The translations under genes and the position numbers were made by a program. A DNA stretch of 64,000 nt from Caenispirillum bisanense (GTDB taxonomy: Bacteria; Pseudomonadota; Alphaproteobacteria; Rhodospirillales; Rhodospirillaceae), in assembly GCF_900230255.1 (NCBI RefSeq), contig NZ_OCNJ01000007.1, positions 124,001 to 188,000 of the forward strand, read 5' to 3'. Position 1 is the first letter of the stretch. Every line of letters begins with the position of its first letter. The notes below the pieces were generated by a model that saw only the letters and a program-made list of their open reading frames with translations, was not told where the DNA came from and made no database searches. Shown here piece after piece: positions 1-9,060 of this stretch.

Positions 1-202
1 AGGCGCGGTAGAGGAAGGCCGAGCGCTGGTAGGCGGTGGTGCGCGACCAGCCGGCGAAGGCGGCCTCGGCGGCGGCGATGGCGGCGCGCGCCTCGGCGGT
101 TCCGCCGTCGGGCACCCGGCCGATCTCCTCGCCGGTCGCCGGGTTGGTGACGGGGAAGGTCCGGCCGCCGTCGGCCTGCACCCACTGTCCGTCGATGTAC
201 AT
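1..202 (-). CDS. Aldehyde dehydrogenase, N-terminal part (cut by window edge)
   Basis: Only the first 67 or so codons are present. The start of the protein reads MYIDGQWV, then a TNPATGEEIG segment, which is the typical N-terminus of NAD(P)-dependent aldehyde dehydrogenases of the succinate-semialdehyde dehydrogenase type. The ATG is preceded by AGGAG at a good distance, which fixes the start at 202. The catalytic Cys and Glu lie outside the window, so the substrate cannot be judged. It is divergent from the histidine kinase that follows, with about 180 bases between the two starts. A nearby glutamine-synthetase-family gene (4350-5735) would be compatible with polyamine or GABA breakdown, but that is inference only. 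Confidence 0.85.
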   Translation of the reverse strand, partial: MYIDGQWVQADGGRTFPVTNPATGEEIGRVPDGGTAEARAAIAAAEAAFAGWSRTTAYQRSAFLYRA

Positions 203-383
203 GGATCGTCTCCTGGCTTGTTCTCGGTTTCGTGGCGCGCGCCCGCCCGGCCGTCGCGCCGGCGGATTGTGGGCGGCGGCGCGCCCCTTGGCAACCGCTC
301 CGCGACTCCCGATCTTTTGCCATTGCACAGCATCTTCGTTTGCCGCACTCTGCGCCGAGGATCTTCCGAGGATTCATCCGCCC

Positions 384-2279
384 ATGCTCACCACCCTGGC
401 GCCCGACGGCCTGCGCACGCTGATCGATGCGATCGGCGCGCCCGTCTTCGTGGTCGCGGTGGAGGACGAGGGCGCCTTCCGCTTCGTCGCCGTCAACGGC
501 CGCCTGGAGACGCTGGTCGGCGTCACCGACGCCGCCCTGCGCGGCCACCGCATCGAGGACGCCCTGCCCGCCGACGTCGCCGAGCGCCTCGGCCGGCGGC
601 TGGCGGACTGCGTCGCTGCCGGCCATGCCTACGAGTACGACGGCTACATCGAGAACGACGGCGTCCGCTGGCTGAAGGTGTCGCTGACGCCGCTGCTCGA
701 CGACGCCGGGCGGGTGGTGCGCATCATGGGCGTACCGCTCGACGTCACCGACACCCGCATGGCCGAGGACCGACTGCTGCGCGCCGCCGAGGCGGGCGGC
801 GTGGCCGTGTGGGAATGGACCCTCGGGCCCGACGCGGACGGCGGGCTGCTCAAGCAGGTGAACCTCGCCCCGCTGCTCGGCCTGAGCGAGGACGCCGGCA
901 CCGACGCCGCCGCGTGGCTCGGCGCCATGACGGACGAGGCCCGTGCCCGCCTGACGCCCATGATCGAGGCGGCCATCGCCGCCGGCGGCGGCATCGTCAC
1001 CATGGATTACGCCCAGCCGACGCCGGCCGGCCCGCGCCACCTGCTCGGCCGCGGGCGTGTGTGTGTCGACGGCGGCAGCGTGCGCATCGTCGGCTCGACC
1101 GTCGACGTCACCGAGCGCCAGGCCCTGACCCGCGCCCTGACCGCCGAACGCACCATCTTCCGCGAACTGGCGCAGCTGTCGTCCGACTGGTTCTGGATGA
1201 CCGACGAGAACGACCGCTTCGTGCCCTTCCCCGCCGTCGGCGAGGGCGACGGGGTGACCGTGCTGCAGGCCGAGGGCCTGTCGCGCCGCGACCTGCTCGA
1301 CCCCCGCCTGCCGGCCGAGGACATGGCCGAGATCGAGGCGGCGGTGGCCGCACGGCGGCCGTTCCGCGACCTCGTCTACCCGCAGCGGCGGGCCGACGGC
1401 ACCACCTCCACCGTCAGCATCAGCGGCAACCCGCGCTTCGACGAAGCGGGGCGCTACCTCGGCTACATCGGCGTCTGCACCGACATCACGGCGCGCCGCA
1501 ACTGGATGAAGCTGCAATACGGCCGCCAGAAGATGGAGGCGCTGGGCCAGATGGCTGGCGGCCTCGCGCACGAGCTGAACAACCTGCTGCACCCCATGAT
1601 CGCCTTCGCCACCCGCGCCCGCCGCATGGTCGGCGACGAGTCGCCGGCGGCACCGCTGCTGGAGGACATCGCCACCAGCGGCCGGGCGGCGCGCGACATC
1701 GTGCGCGGCGTGCTCACCTTCTCGCGCCACGACCGGGCGGAGCAGCGGCCCATCGTGCTGGCCGACGCCATCTGCCGCGCCGTCGATTTCGCGGTCGGCG
1801 TGCTGCCGCGCGAGGCGCGCGTGGTGCGGTCCATCGAGCCTCTGCCCGATACCGCCGCCGTGCGCGCCGCCGACGTGGCGCAGGTGGTGATGAACCTGGT
1901 CAGCAACGCGCTCGACGCCACCGGCGGCGGCGGCACCCTCACCGTCGGCCTGCGCCGGGTGCAGGTGCCGGGCGACGCGGCGGCGGAAGCGCGGGGGCTG
2001 GCGCGCGGCGCCTATGCCGTGCTGCGCATCGCCGACGACGGCTGCGGCATGGATGCCGCCGTGCTCGGCAGCATCTTCGATCCGTTCTTCACCACCAAGC
2101 CCGTCGGCGAAGGCACCGGCCTCGGCCTGTCCGTCGTCTACGGGATCGCCCGGGGATGGGGCGGCGACGTGGCGGTGACCAGTGCCCCCGGGGAGGGTGC
2201 TGCCTTCGAGGTGTTCGTCCCGCTGGTGGCGGAGGCGGCATCGTCCCAGCAACGGCAGACGAGGGATATCGCGGTTTGA
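384..2279 (+). CDS. Soluble PAS-domain sensor histidine kinase
   Basis: A 631-residue sensor kinase that should autophosphorylate and pass phosphate to the receiver encoded directly downstream. No membrane segment is visible, so it is likely cytosolic. Three PAS-like regions lie at about residues 10-130, 130-255 and 260-375; the second and third end in the usual D-V/I-T junction. The phospho-acceptor is in AHELNN (His396). A catalytic ATPase domain follows with an N box (SNALDA), a G1 box (DDGCGMD) and a G2 box (GEGTGLGLS). The open frame extends upstream to 36, but that part is low-complexity and overlaps the aldehyde dehydrogenase, so the ATG at 384 (MLTTLAPDG) is chosen. The HELNN form of the H box is typical of the HWE-unrelated family of NtrB/PAS kinases. 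The signal is unknown. Confidence 0.9.
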   Translation: MLTTLAPDGLRTLIDAIGAPVFVVAVEDEGAFRFVAVNGRLETLVGVTDAALRGHRIEDALPADVAERLGRRLADCVAAGHAYEYDGYIENDGVRWLKVSLTPLLDDAGRVVRIMGVPLDVTDTRMAEDRLLRAAEAGGVAVWEWTLGPDADGGLLKQVNLAPLLGLSEDAGTDAAAWLGAMTDEARARLTPMIEAAIAAGGGIVTMDYAQPTPAGPRHLLGRGRVCVDGGSVRIVGSTVDVTERQALTRALTAERTIFRELAQLSSDWFWMTDENDRFVPFPAVGEGDGVTVLQAEGLSRRDLLDPRLPAEDMAEIEAAVAARRPFRDLVYPQRRADGTTSTVSISGNPRFDEAGRYLGYIGVCTDITARRNWMKLQYGRQKMEALGQMAGGLAHELNNLLHPMIAFATRARRMVGDESPAAPLLEDIATSGRAARDIVRGVLTFSRHDRAEQRPIVLADAICRAVDFAVGVLPREARVVRSIEPLPDTAAVRAADVAQVVMNLVSNALDATGGGGTLTVGLRRVQVPGDAAAEARGLARGAYAVLRIADDGCGMDAAVLGSIFDPFFTTKPVGEGTGLGLSVVYGIARGWGGDVAVTSAPGEGAAFEVFVPLVAEAASSQQRQTRDIAV

Positions 2280-2644
2280 AGCGGATACTCTTGGTGGAGG
2301 ACCAGCCGCTGGTCCGCAAGGCGGTGCGCGGCGCCCTGGAAGACGCCGGCTTCGGCGTGGTGGAAGCCGGCGACGGCGAAGAAGGCCTGTCGGCGGCGCG
2401 GCGCGACAGCTTCGACCTGGCCATCGTCGACATCTGGATGCCGCGCGTCGACGGCATCGAGTTCCTGAAGCAGGTGCGCGCCATCCACGCCGACCTGCCG
2501 GTGATCGTCATCTCCGGCGGCGGCCCCGACGCGCCGCTCGAGGTGAAGGCCCACCTGGCCCAGGCCCACGGCGCCCACGAGGTGCTGTTCAAGCCCTTCG
2601 AGGACGACGAACTGATGGCGGCGGTGGACCGCGCCCTCGGCTGA
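2276..2644 (+). CDS. Single-domain response regulator (CheY-like receiver)
   Basis: A 122-residue receiver domain without an output domain. It has the acidic pair before the first loop (VEDQ), phospho-acceptor Asp52 in IVDIWMPR, and the conserved Lys106 in FKPFED. The only plausible start is TTG at 2276, which overlaps the kinase stop codon by four bases (TTGA), with GAGGG a short way upstream. The overlap implies translational coupling to the histidine kinase. Because nothing follows the receiver, it probably acts by protein contact or as a phosphate relay or sink. It behaves like the detached receiver half of a hybrid kinase. Confidence 0.88.
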   Translation: MKRILLVEDQPLVRKAVRGALEDAGFGVVEAGDGEEGLSAARRDSFDLAIVDIWMPRVDGIEFLKQVRAIHADLPVIVISGGGPDAPLEVKAHLAQAHGAHEVLFKPFEDDELMAAVDRALG

Positions 2645-2703
2645 GACCGTAGCAAGGTCGGGCGCCGGCTGTCGCAGGCCTGCGCCCGCCTCTCCGGGCG
2701 GTC

Positions 2704-3138
2704 TTACTTGCCCTTCATGGCCCGCACGTACATCTGCAGGCGGCCGTCTTCCAGCAGGATGCCGTAGCTGTCGCCGGTGCGGAAAGTCTCGCCCGACTTC
2801 TGGCCGCCGGACCAGATGAGCGGCAGTTCGAAGATTTCCTGCTCGTCGCCCTGGCTGATGACGAAGGTCACCGCGCTGCCGGTCTGCGACACGACCGTGA
2901 ACAGCTTGCCGCTCTCGCCGTCTTCGAATACCGAGCCGAGCTTGGCGTCGCCGAATTCGCGCACGGTCCAGGCCTTGGTCTGCACGGCCGGGGGCATGGA
3001 CTTGATGACCTTGGTGGTGCCGATGGCGCCTTCGGCGGCGGCCTGGGCACCGGCGTCGGCGGGCGCCAGGGTCGCGGCGGCGAGCGCCAGCGCGGCGAGG
3101 GCGAAAAGGCGGCGCGGGGCGCGCAGGGAAAGCAGCAT
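2704..3138 (-). CDS. Exported protein of unknown function
   Basis: A 144-residue protein with a clear Sec signal peptide: Arg-rich start, a hydrophobic Ala/Leu stretch at residues 10-24, and a likely cut after AGAQA near residue 34. The mature part of about 110 residues contains short beta-type segments such as TVVSQTGSAVTFVIS and ends in KGK. It has no cysteines and no motif I recognise. It converges on the receiver gene, and the next gene upstream on the same strand (3265-3492) is separated by about 125 bases, so it may have its own promoter. The periplasmic location is inferred from the signal peptide. Confidence 0.75.
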   Translation of the reverse strand: MLLSLRAPRRLFALAALALAAATLAPADAGAQAAAEGAIGTTKVIKSMPPAVQTKAWTVREFGDAKLGSVFEDGESGKLFTVVSQTGSAVTFVISQGDEQEIFELPLIWSGGQKSGETFRTGDSYGILLEDGRLQMYVRAMKGK

Positions 3139-3264
3139 CGTCCGGACTCTCTGTCTGTACCGCTCGGGAATGGACGGCCGACTCCGGCCGCACGTCCTCC
3201 ATTACCACAAGCGAGCGGCCCCGTCGCCGATTCCGTCACCCGATGGCTTAGACCGTCCGGTCCC

Positions 3265-3492
3265 TCACCGCGTCCGGCGGTTGAAGTCGAGCAGCTTCGG
3301 GCGCGGCAGGGCACCGCCTTCGGCCGGACGGTCGTCGCGGCGCACATAACGGCGTTCCGCGTCGGGAATCTCGGGGCTGCGGCCGCCGGTGAAGTCGTAG
3401 ACCTTCGGCGTCTGCACGGTCACCGGCGATCCGCGGTCGCCGGGCAGGCCGGTGAGTGCGAAGCCGTAGGGTGTGCGGGTCCGTGTCGTCAT
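3265..3492 (-). CDS. Small hypothetical protein (75 aa)
   Basis: A hydrophilic 75-residue protein starting MTTRTRTPYG. A strong Shine-Dalgarno (AGGAGG) lies six bases before the ATG, which is the main reason to accept it as a gene. It is rich in Arg, Pro and Asp, has no membrane segment and is probably largely unstructured. I recognise no family. Confidence 0.6.
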   Translation of the reverse strand: MTTRTRTPYGFALTGLPGDRGSPVTVQTPKVYDFTGGRSPEIPDAERRYVRRDDRPAEGGALPRPKLLDFNRRTR

Positions 3493-3617
3493 GGGGTCCT
3501 CCTGCGTGCCGTCCGGGGGCGGCCGCGGGCCGCGCCTCCTGCACGAATCGTAGACCCAGACTTAGCGAGTCGGACTTTGGTATCCAGTGACCTGGATCAC
3601 ACCGGCGGTTGAAGGGA

Positions 3618-4160
3618 TCATCCGCCGGGGAACGCGCGCAGATCCGTCGGCGGATCGTCGTCGTCCATCTCCGGCGGCATCGGGGCGGGATGGCTGCGCA
3701 CCGGGCGCGGCTGCGCGGGCACCGCCGGCTGGGTGGCGGCGCTCATGCGGGCGAGATCGCGCCCCACCGCTTCCAGCGCCCGCTGCAGCTCGAGCTGGCG
3801 GCGGCGCAGCTCGTCGATGGCTTGGGCCTGCGCGAGTCTCGCCGCCTCCCCCTCGCGACGCACCTCCGCCACCGTCTCGGCGGTGCCGGCGGCGGCCTCG
3901 GCAGTCAGTCGTTCGACGTCGCGGGCCAGCTGTTCCTTCAGCTTGGCGACATCGTCGTGCACCTCGCGCCGGATCTTCTTGGAGCGGCCGGCCGCCTCCT
4001 CCTCGATCTCGGCGAGCCGGCGGTCGAGCACGGCGTTCAGCTCCACCTTCAGCTCGTAGGCCTTGCGCACCAGCGCCGACATGTAGGTCAGCAGCCCGAT
4101 GACCAGCACCGCGAGCAGCGCGAGGCCGATGGTCATGCCGGCGACGGAAGACATGGACAT
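3618..4160 (-). CDS. Membrane-anchored coiled-coil protein of unknown function
   Basis: A 180-residue protein with one N-terminal transmembrane helix (about residues 9-28). After it comes a long charged helical region (about 32-140) with heptad-like spacing, rich in Glu, Arg, Ala and Leu, and a Pro-rich acidic tail. The topology suggests a single-pass inner-membrane protein with a cytoplasmic coiled coil. No family is recognised. It is divergent from the glutamine-synthetase-like gene. The plus strand carries a GGAGGAGG tract near 4175-4182 in the intergenic stretch, but the frame behind it closes at once. Confidence 0.65.
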   Translation of the reverse strand: MSMSSVAGMTIGLALLAVLVIGLLTYMSALVRKAYELKVELNAVLDRRLAEIEEEAAGRSKKIRREVHDDVAKLKEQLARDVERLTAEAAAGTAETVAEVRREGEAARLAQAQAIDELRRRQLELQRALEAVGRDLARMSAATQPAVPAQPRPVRSHPAPMPPEMDDDDPPTDLRAFPGG

Positions 4161-4349
4161 GGCTCAGATCCCCTACGGAGGAGGTAGATCCCCCTTCCTT
4201 GGTCGTAGATTGTCTTCCTCCGAAAGCGGTTGCGCAAGGGCCGAAGCGACACGCGCTGCGGTAGACGTTTTTCGCTCTGCGAGCCCCCTGTCGCCAAACC
4301 CGACGGTCACGGTATAGTACGGTTGTTCGCAACCATCTGCGTGAGTGAC

Positions 4350-5735
4350 ATGCCAAATGCAGACACACCCCCCCAGCACACCCCTGAACAGTCCGTCGAG
4401 TACCTGACCGAGTGGATCCGCTCCCGCGGGATCACCGAAGTCGAGTGCCTCGTGCCCGACATGTCCGGCATCCCCCGCGGCAAGATCCTGCCGGCCCACA
4501 AGTTCCTCTCGGGCCTCACCGACCGCGGCCTGCGCCTGCCGGAAAGCGTGTTCATCCAGACCGTCACCGGGGAATACCCGGAAGAAGACGTCATCGACGA
4601 GATCGACGGCGACATCTATCTGCGGCCCGACGCGGCCTCCATCCGCATCGTGCCGTGGTACGAGGAACCGACCGCCCAGGTCATCAACGACTGCATCCAT
4701 CGCGACGGCCGCCCGGTCGACATCTCGCCGCGCCACGTTCTGCAGAACGTGCTGCGCCTGTACGAGAACAAGGGCTGGAAGCCGGTCATCGCGCCGGAGC
4801 TGGAATTCTTCCTCGTCAAGGTGAACGCCGACCCCGACTACCCGCTGGAGCCGCCCATCGGCCGCTCCGGCCGGCCGGAAATCGGCCGCCAGGCCTACGG
4901 CATCGACGCCGTGAACGAGTTCGATCCGCTGTTCGAGGACGTCTACGACTACTGCGATGCGCAGGACCTCGACGTCGACACGCTGCACCACGAGGGCGGC
5001 GCCGCGCAGATGGAGATCAACTTCAACCACGGCGAGGCGCTGAGCCTGGCCGACCAGGTGTTCCTGTTCAAGCGCACCGTGCACCAGGCGGCGCTGCGCC
5101 ACGACGTCTATGCGACGTTCATGGCCAAGCCGCTGGAGGGCCAGCCCGGCAGCGCCATGCACATGCACCAGTCCATCGTCGACCCGAAGACCGGCAAGAA
5201 CCTGTTCGCCACCGCCGACGGGACGGAGACGGACCTGTTCCGCTGGCACATCGGCGGGCTGCAGAAGTACCTGCCGCAGGCCATGCTGCTGCTCGCGCCC
5301 AACGTGAACAGCTTCCGCCGGCTGGTGCGCAACTACAACGCCCCCATCAACATGCATTGGGGCCGCGACAACCGCACCGTCGGCCTGCGCGTGCCGTTCT
5401 GCCAGCCGGAGGCCATGCGCGTCGAGAACCGCCTGTCGGGGGCCGACGCCAACCCCTACCTCGCCATGGCGGCGTCACTCGCCTGCGGGTACCTGGGCAT
5501 GACCGAGCAGATCGAGCCGACCAAGCCGATCACCGGCTCGGGCTACACCAAGGCGCACGCCCTGCCGCGCCACATGCCGGAAGCCATCGACCGCTTCGCC
5601 CATGCGCGCAAGCTGCAGGAGGTGCTCGGCGAGAGCTTCTGCCGCGTCTACGCTGCGGTGAAGGAGGCCGAGTGGGACGCCTACCAGGACGTCATTTCGT
5701 CATGGGAGCGCGAGTATCTGCTGCTGAACGTGTAA
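4350..5735 (+). CDS. Glutamine-synthetase-family enzyme, gamma-glutamylputrescine synthetase-like
   Basis: A 461-residue ATP-dependent ligase of the glutamine synthetase fold, predicted to join glutamate to an amine. Visible family features are EVECLVPDMSG and RGK near the N-terminus, the metal-binding EGG and QMEINF segments, the ATP-site MHMHQS, and the NRTVGLRVP arginine/substrate segment. It lacks the adenylylation loop typical of GlnA-I and is close in length and motifs to PuuA-type and related GS-III/GSI-like paralogues. ATG 4350 is used; an in-frame GTG three codons earlier (4341) is an alternative. The next gene converges from the other strand, with a bidirectional terminator between them. 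The exact amine substrate cannot be told from sequence. Confidence 0.85.
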   Translation: MPNADTPPQHTPEQSVEYLTEWIRSRGITEVECLVPDMSGIPRGKILPAHKFLSGLTDRGLRLPESVFIQTVTGEYPEEDVIDEIDGDIYLRPDAASIRIVPWYEEPTAQVINDCIHRDGRPVDISPRHVLQNVLRLYENKGWKPVIAPELEFFLVKVNADPDYPLEPPIGRSGRPEIGRQAYGIDAVNEFDPLFEDVYDYCDAQDLDVDTLHHEGGAAQMEINFNHGEALSLADQVFLFKRTVHQAALRHDVYATFMAKPLEGQPGSAMHMHQSIVDPKTGKNLFATADGTETDLFRWHIGGLQKYLPQAMLLLAPNVNSFRRLVRNYNAPINMHWGRDNRTVGLRVPFCQPEAMRVENRLSGADANPYLAMAASLACGYLGMTEQIEPTKPITGSGYTKAHALPRHMPEAIDRFAHARKLQEVLGESFCRVYAAVKEAEWDAYQDVISSWEREYLLLNV

Positions 5736-5760
5736 ACAGCCGGCAGTCGCCGTAAAAGAA

Positions 5761-5798
5761 ACGCCGCCGGACCCGGGTCACCCCGGTTCCGGCGGCGT
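5761..5798. terminator. Bidirectional intrinsic terminator
   Basis: The arms ACGCCGCCGGA and TCCGGCGGCGT pair perfectly, and an inner CCGG/CCGG part closes the stem. It sits between two convergent genes. On the plus strand it is followed by CTTTGCTTTC; on the minus strand the sequence after it starts TTCTTTTA, so it can serve both. Confidence 0.8.
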
Positions 5799-5819
5799 CT
5801 TTGCTTTCGGCGCCGGCGA

Positions 5820-8800
5820 TCAGGCCGCCGCCGTCTCCGCCTTGGCGACGCCGATGCGCACCGTCTGGCCCTGCATCTCGTGCTCCGAGACGTGGCCGGC
5901 GGCCGAGAGGTCGTCGGTCAGGCGCAGGTCGACGGCCAGCGTCTCCTTCTTCACCGTCTCGCCGAACTGTTCCAGCGCCGGGCGCAGGCCCTCGGGCGCC
6001 GCCACCGTCAGGACGATGCGGTCGGAGATGTGCAGGTCGGCGTCCTTGCGGGTCATCTGCACGAGGCGGATGACGTCGCGCGCCTGGCCTTCGCGCTCCA
6101 GGTCGTCGGTGACGGTAACGTCGAGGATCACGACGCCGTGGCCGCGGGCGACGGTCGCCGAGTGGACGCCCTCGGCCGTCAGCACGCGCAAGCTGAAGTC
6201 GTCGCCGGCCAGAACCTGCCCGGCGATCTCCACCGTGCCGGCGTCGGTGAGCGTCCACTCGCCCGCCTTGCCGGCCGCCATGACGTCGCGCATGGCCTTG
6301 CCGATGCGGGCGCCGATCTTGGGGTTCACGTGCAGCGACTGGGTACCGTACGCATGCGGATTATCCGACAGGGTGATCGCCTTGACGTTCACCTCGTCGC
6401 GGATGACGTCCTCGAAGGCGCGCAGGCGCTCCACCTCCGGCACCGCCACCGTCAGTTCCGGCAGCGGCAGGCGGACGCGCTTGTTGGCGGTTTCGCGCAA
6501 GCCCAGCGTCGCCGAGGCGATCTCGCGCACCAGATCCATGGTGTCGAGCAGCTCGGTCTCCGCCGGCAGGGCCTCGGCCTCGGGCCAGTCGGCCAGGTGC
6601 ACGCTCTCCTCGCCGGTCAGCCCCTTGTAGATGGCTTCCGTCAGGAAGGGCAGCAGCGGCGCCGCCGCCTTGCACACCGTCACCAGCACCGTATAGAGCG
6701 TGTCGAAGGCCGCCTGGTCCACCTTGCCGCCCTCGGCCCAGAAGCGCGGGCGGGAGCGGCGGATGTACCAGTTGTTCAGCGTGTCGATGAACGGCGGCAG
6801 CGCGGCGCAGGCGCCGGGGATGTCGTAGACGTCGAGCGCCTTCTGCACGTCGGTCACGAAGCGGCGCGTCTTGCCGAGGATGTAGCGGTCGAGCACGTTG
6901 TCCGAGCCCGTGGCGATCTTCGCCTGCACCCCTTCCGCATTGGCGTAGAGCGTGAAGAAGTAATAGGCGTTCCACAGCGGGATCACCACCTGCCGCTGGG
7001 TCTGGGCGATGTCGCGGCCGTCCTTGGCGAGCGCCAGGTCGCCGCCGGTGAGCAGCGGCGAGCCCATCATGTAGAAGCGCAGCGCATCGGACCCGTAGGT
7101 GTTGAACATGTCCACCGGGTCCGGATAGTTCTTCAGGCGCTTGGACAGCTTCTGGCGGTTCTCGTCCAGCACCACGCCGTGGCACATGCAGCTGCGGAAC
7201 GGCGCCTTGCCGAACAGCGCCGTCGACAGCACCACCAGCGTGTAGAACCAGCCGCGCGTCTGGGCGACGTATTCCACGATGAAGTCGCCGGGGAAGTGGC
7301 CTTCGAACCACTCCTTGTTCTCGAACGGGTAATGCACCTGGGCGAAGGGCATGGAGCCCGATTCGAACCAGCAGTCGAACACGTCCTCGATGCGGCGCAT
7401 CATGGACTTGCCGGTCGGGTCGTCGGGGTTCGGGCGCACCAGTTCGTCGATGAACGGGCGGTGCAGGTTGTCGGGCCGCACGCCGAAGTCGCGCGCGATC
7501 TCGTCCAGGCTGCCGTAGACGTCGACGCGCGGATAGCGCGGGTCGTCGGACTTCCAGATGGGCAGCGGCGTGCCCCAGAAGCGGGCGCGGCTGATGTTCC
7601 AGTCGCGCGCGTTCTCCAGCCAGTTGCCGAACAGGCCGTCGCGGACGTGCGCCGGCGTCCAGTCGATGCCCTTGTTGACCTCGACCATCTTGTCCTTGAA
7701 GGCCGAGACCTTCACGTACCAGCTGTTGATGGCCTTGTAGATCAGCGGCGTGTCGGTGCGCCAGCAGTGCGGATAGTTGTGGCGGTACTGCTCGTGCTTG
7801 ACGACGCGACCCTGCGCCTTCAGCTCCTGGATGATCGGCTTGTTGGCGTCGAACACCAGCATGCCGTGGTAGTCCGGCACCTCGGCGGTGAACTTGCCTT
7901 CGCTGTCCACCGGCACCACCAGCGGGATGCCTTCCTTCTCGCAGACGAGCAAGTCGTCCTCGCCGAAGCCCGGCGCGAGGTGGACGGTGCCCGAGCCCTC
8001 GGAAACGTCGACGAAGTCGGCGGTGATGACGCGGAAGGCGTTGGCGGTCTTGGCGAACCACGGGAACAGCGGCTGGTAGGCGCGGCCGGCCAGATCACGG
8101 CCGGTGACCGTGCCGACGCGCGGCAGGTCGCCCAGCTCCTTCTTGTAGCGGCCGAGCGTCTGGGCACCGATGATGAGGTGCTCGCCGTCCTTCTCCAGCA
8201 CGGCGTATTCGATGTCGGCCCCGACCGCCAGCGCCAGGTTGGACGGCAGGGTCCAGGGCGTGGTCGTCCAGGCCAGCAGCTTGAGCGGCGCCGCATCGCC
8301 GTCGCGCGGCACCAGGGTGAAGCCGACGGTGATCGCCGGGTCCTCGCGCTCGCGGTAGGAGTTGTCGAGGCGGGTCTCGAAGTTGGACAGCGGCGACTGC
8401 ACGGCCCAGCTGTAGGGCACGACGCGGTGGCCTTCGTAGACCAGGCCCTTGTCCCACAGGGTCTTGAACGCCCACAGCACCGACTCCATGAAGTCGATGT
8501 TCATGGTCTTGTAGTCGTTCTCGAAGTCGACCCAGCGGCCCTGGCGGGTGACGTAGTATTCCCAGTCGCTGGTGAACTGCAGCACCGACGTCTGGCAGGC
8601 GGCGTTGAACTTCTCGATGCCGTAATCGAGGATGGCCTGACGGCCGGAGACGCCGATCTCCTTTTCCGTCGTCAGCTCGGCGGGCAGGCCGTGGCAGTCC
8701 CAGCCGAAGCGGCGGTCGACCTTGTGGCCGCGCATGGTCTGGTAGCGCGGCACGGTGTCCTTCACGTAGCCGGTGACCAGATGCCCGTAGTGCGGCAGGC

Positions 8801-8963
8801 CGTTGGCGAACGGCGGGCCGTCGTAGAACACGAACTCGCTGCCGCCGTCTCGGCTCGACACCGACCGCTCGAAAATCTTCTCCCGCTTCCAGAACTCGAG
8901 GGTCTGTTCCTCGAGCTTGGGGAAGCTCGGGCTGGACTGGATTTCGGGGTAGTGTTTGGTCAT
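5820..8963 (-). CDS. ileS: Isoleucyl-tRNA synthetase, eukaryote-like (type II) form
   Basis: A 1047-residue class I aminoacyl-tRNA synthetase that charges tRNA-Ile. The HIGH-equivalent is HYGH at residues 58-61 in DGPPFANGLPHYGH. The KMSKS-equivalent is KLSKR at 605-609, and the CP1 editing domain lies between them. ATG 8963 (MTKHYPEIQ) is chosen; the open frame reaches 9107 but the extra part is not synthetase-like. The motif spelling, the length and the C-terminal domain match the eukaryotic/type II IleRS lineage. The type I enzyme usual in proteobacteria is shorter and reads with HIGH. In other bacteria, type II enzymes are known to be much less sensitive to mupirocin. No second ileS is present here. 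Confidence 0.95.
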   Translation of the reverse strand: MTKHYPEIQSSPSFPKLEEQTLEFWKREKIFERSVSSRDGGSEFVFYDGPPFANGLPHYGHLVTGYVKDTVPRYQTMRGHKVDRRFGWDCHGLPAELTTEKEIGVSGRQAILDYGIEKFNAACQTSVLQFTSDWEYYVTRQGRWVDFENDYKTMNIDFMESVLWAFKTLWDKGLVYEGHRVVPYSWAVQSPLSNFETRLDNSYREREDPAITVGFTLVPRDGDAAPLKLLAWTTTPWTLPSNLALAVGADIEYAVLEKDGEHLIIGAQTLGRYKKELGDLPRVGTVTGRDLAGRAYQPLFPWFAKTANAFRVITADFVDVSEGSGTVHLAPGFGEDDLLVCEKEGIPLVVPVDSEGKFTAEVPDYHGMLVFDANKPIIQELKAQGRVVKHEQYRHNYPHCWRTDTPLIYKAINSWYVKVSAFKDKMVEVNKGIDWTPAHVRDGLFGNWLENARDWNISRARFWGTPLPIWKSDDPRYPRVDVYGSLDEIARDFGVRPDNLHRPFIDELVRPNPDDPTGKSMMRRIEDVFDCWFESGSMPFAQVHYPFENKEWFEGHFPGDFIVEYVAQTRGWFYTLVVLSTALFGKAPFRSCMCHGVVLDENRQKLSKRLKNYPDPVDMFNTYGSDALRFYMMGSPLLTGGDLALAKDGRDIAQTQRQVVIPLWNAYYFFTLYANAEGVQAKIATGSDNVLDRYILGKTRRFVTDVQKALDVYDIPGACAALPPFIDTLNNWYIRRSRPRFWAEGGKVDQAAFDTLYTVLVTVCKAAAPLLPFLTEAIYKGLTGEESVHLADWPEAEALPAETELLDTMDLVREIASATLGLRETANKRVRLPLPELTVAVPEVERLRAFEDVIRDEVNVKAITLSDNPHAYGTQSLHVNPKIGARIGKAMRDVMAAGKAGEWTLTDAGTVEIAGQVLAGDDFSLRVLTAEGVHSATVARGHGVVILDVTVTDDLEREGQARDVIRLVQMTRKDADLHISDRIVLTVAAPEGLRPALEQFGETVKKETLAVDLRLTDDLSAAGHVSEHEMQGQTVRIGVAKAETAAA

Positions 8964-9060
8964 CGGTGTTCCGGCATCCTGAGTGGCGGCCCGGCGCCCG
9001 CGCAAAACCACGGCGCCCGCGTCCGCGAAGCGACACGGTGAGATGGGGAGCGGATCATAC

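Noticed and set aside
4171-4190. GGAGGAGG as the ribosome site of a plus-strand gene
   Set aside because: The frame after it meets a stop within seven codons.
5880-9041. Long open frame of over 1000 codons on the plus strand opposite ileS
   Set aside because: High GC leaves antisense frames free of stops. The product is rich in Arg, His, Gly and Val with no family motifs, and ileS on the other strand is certain.
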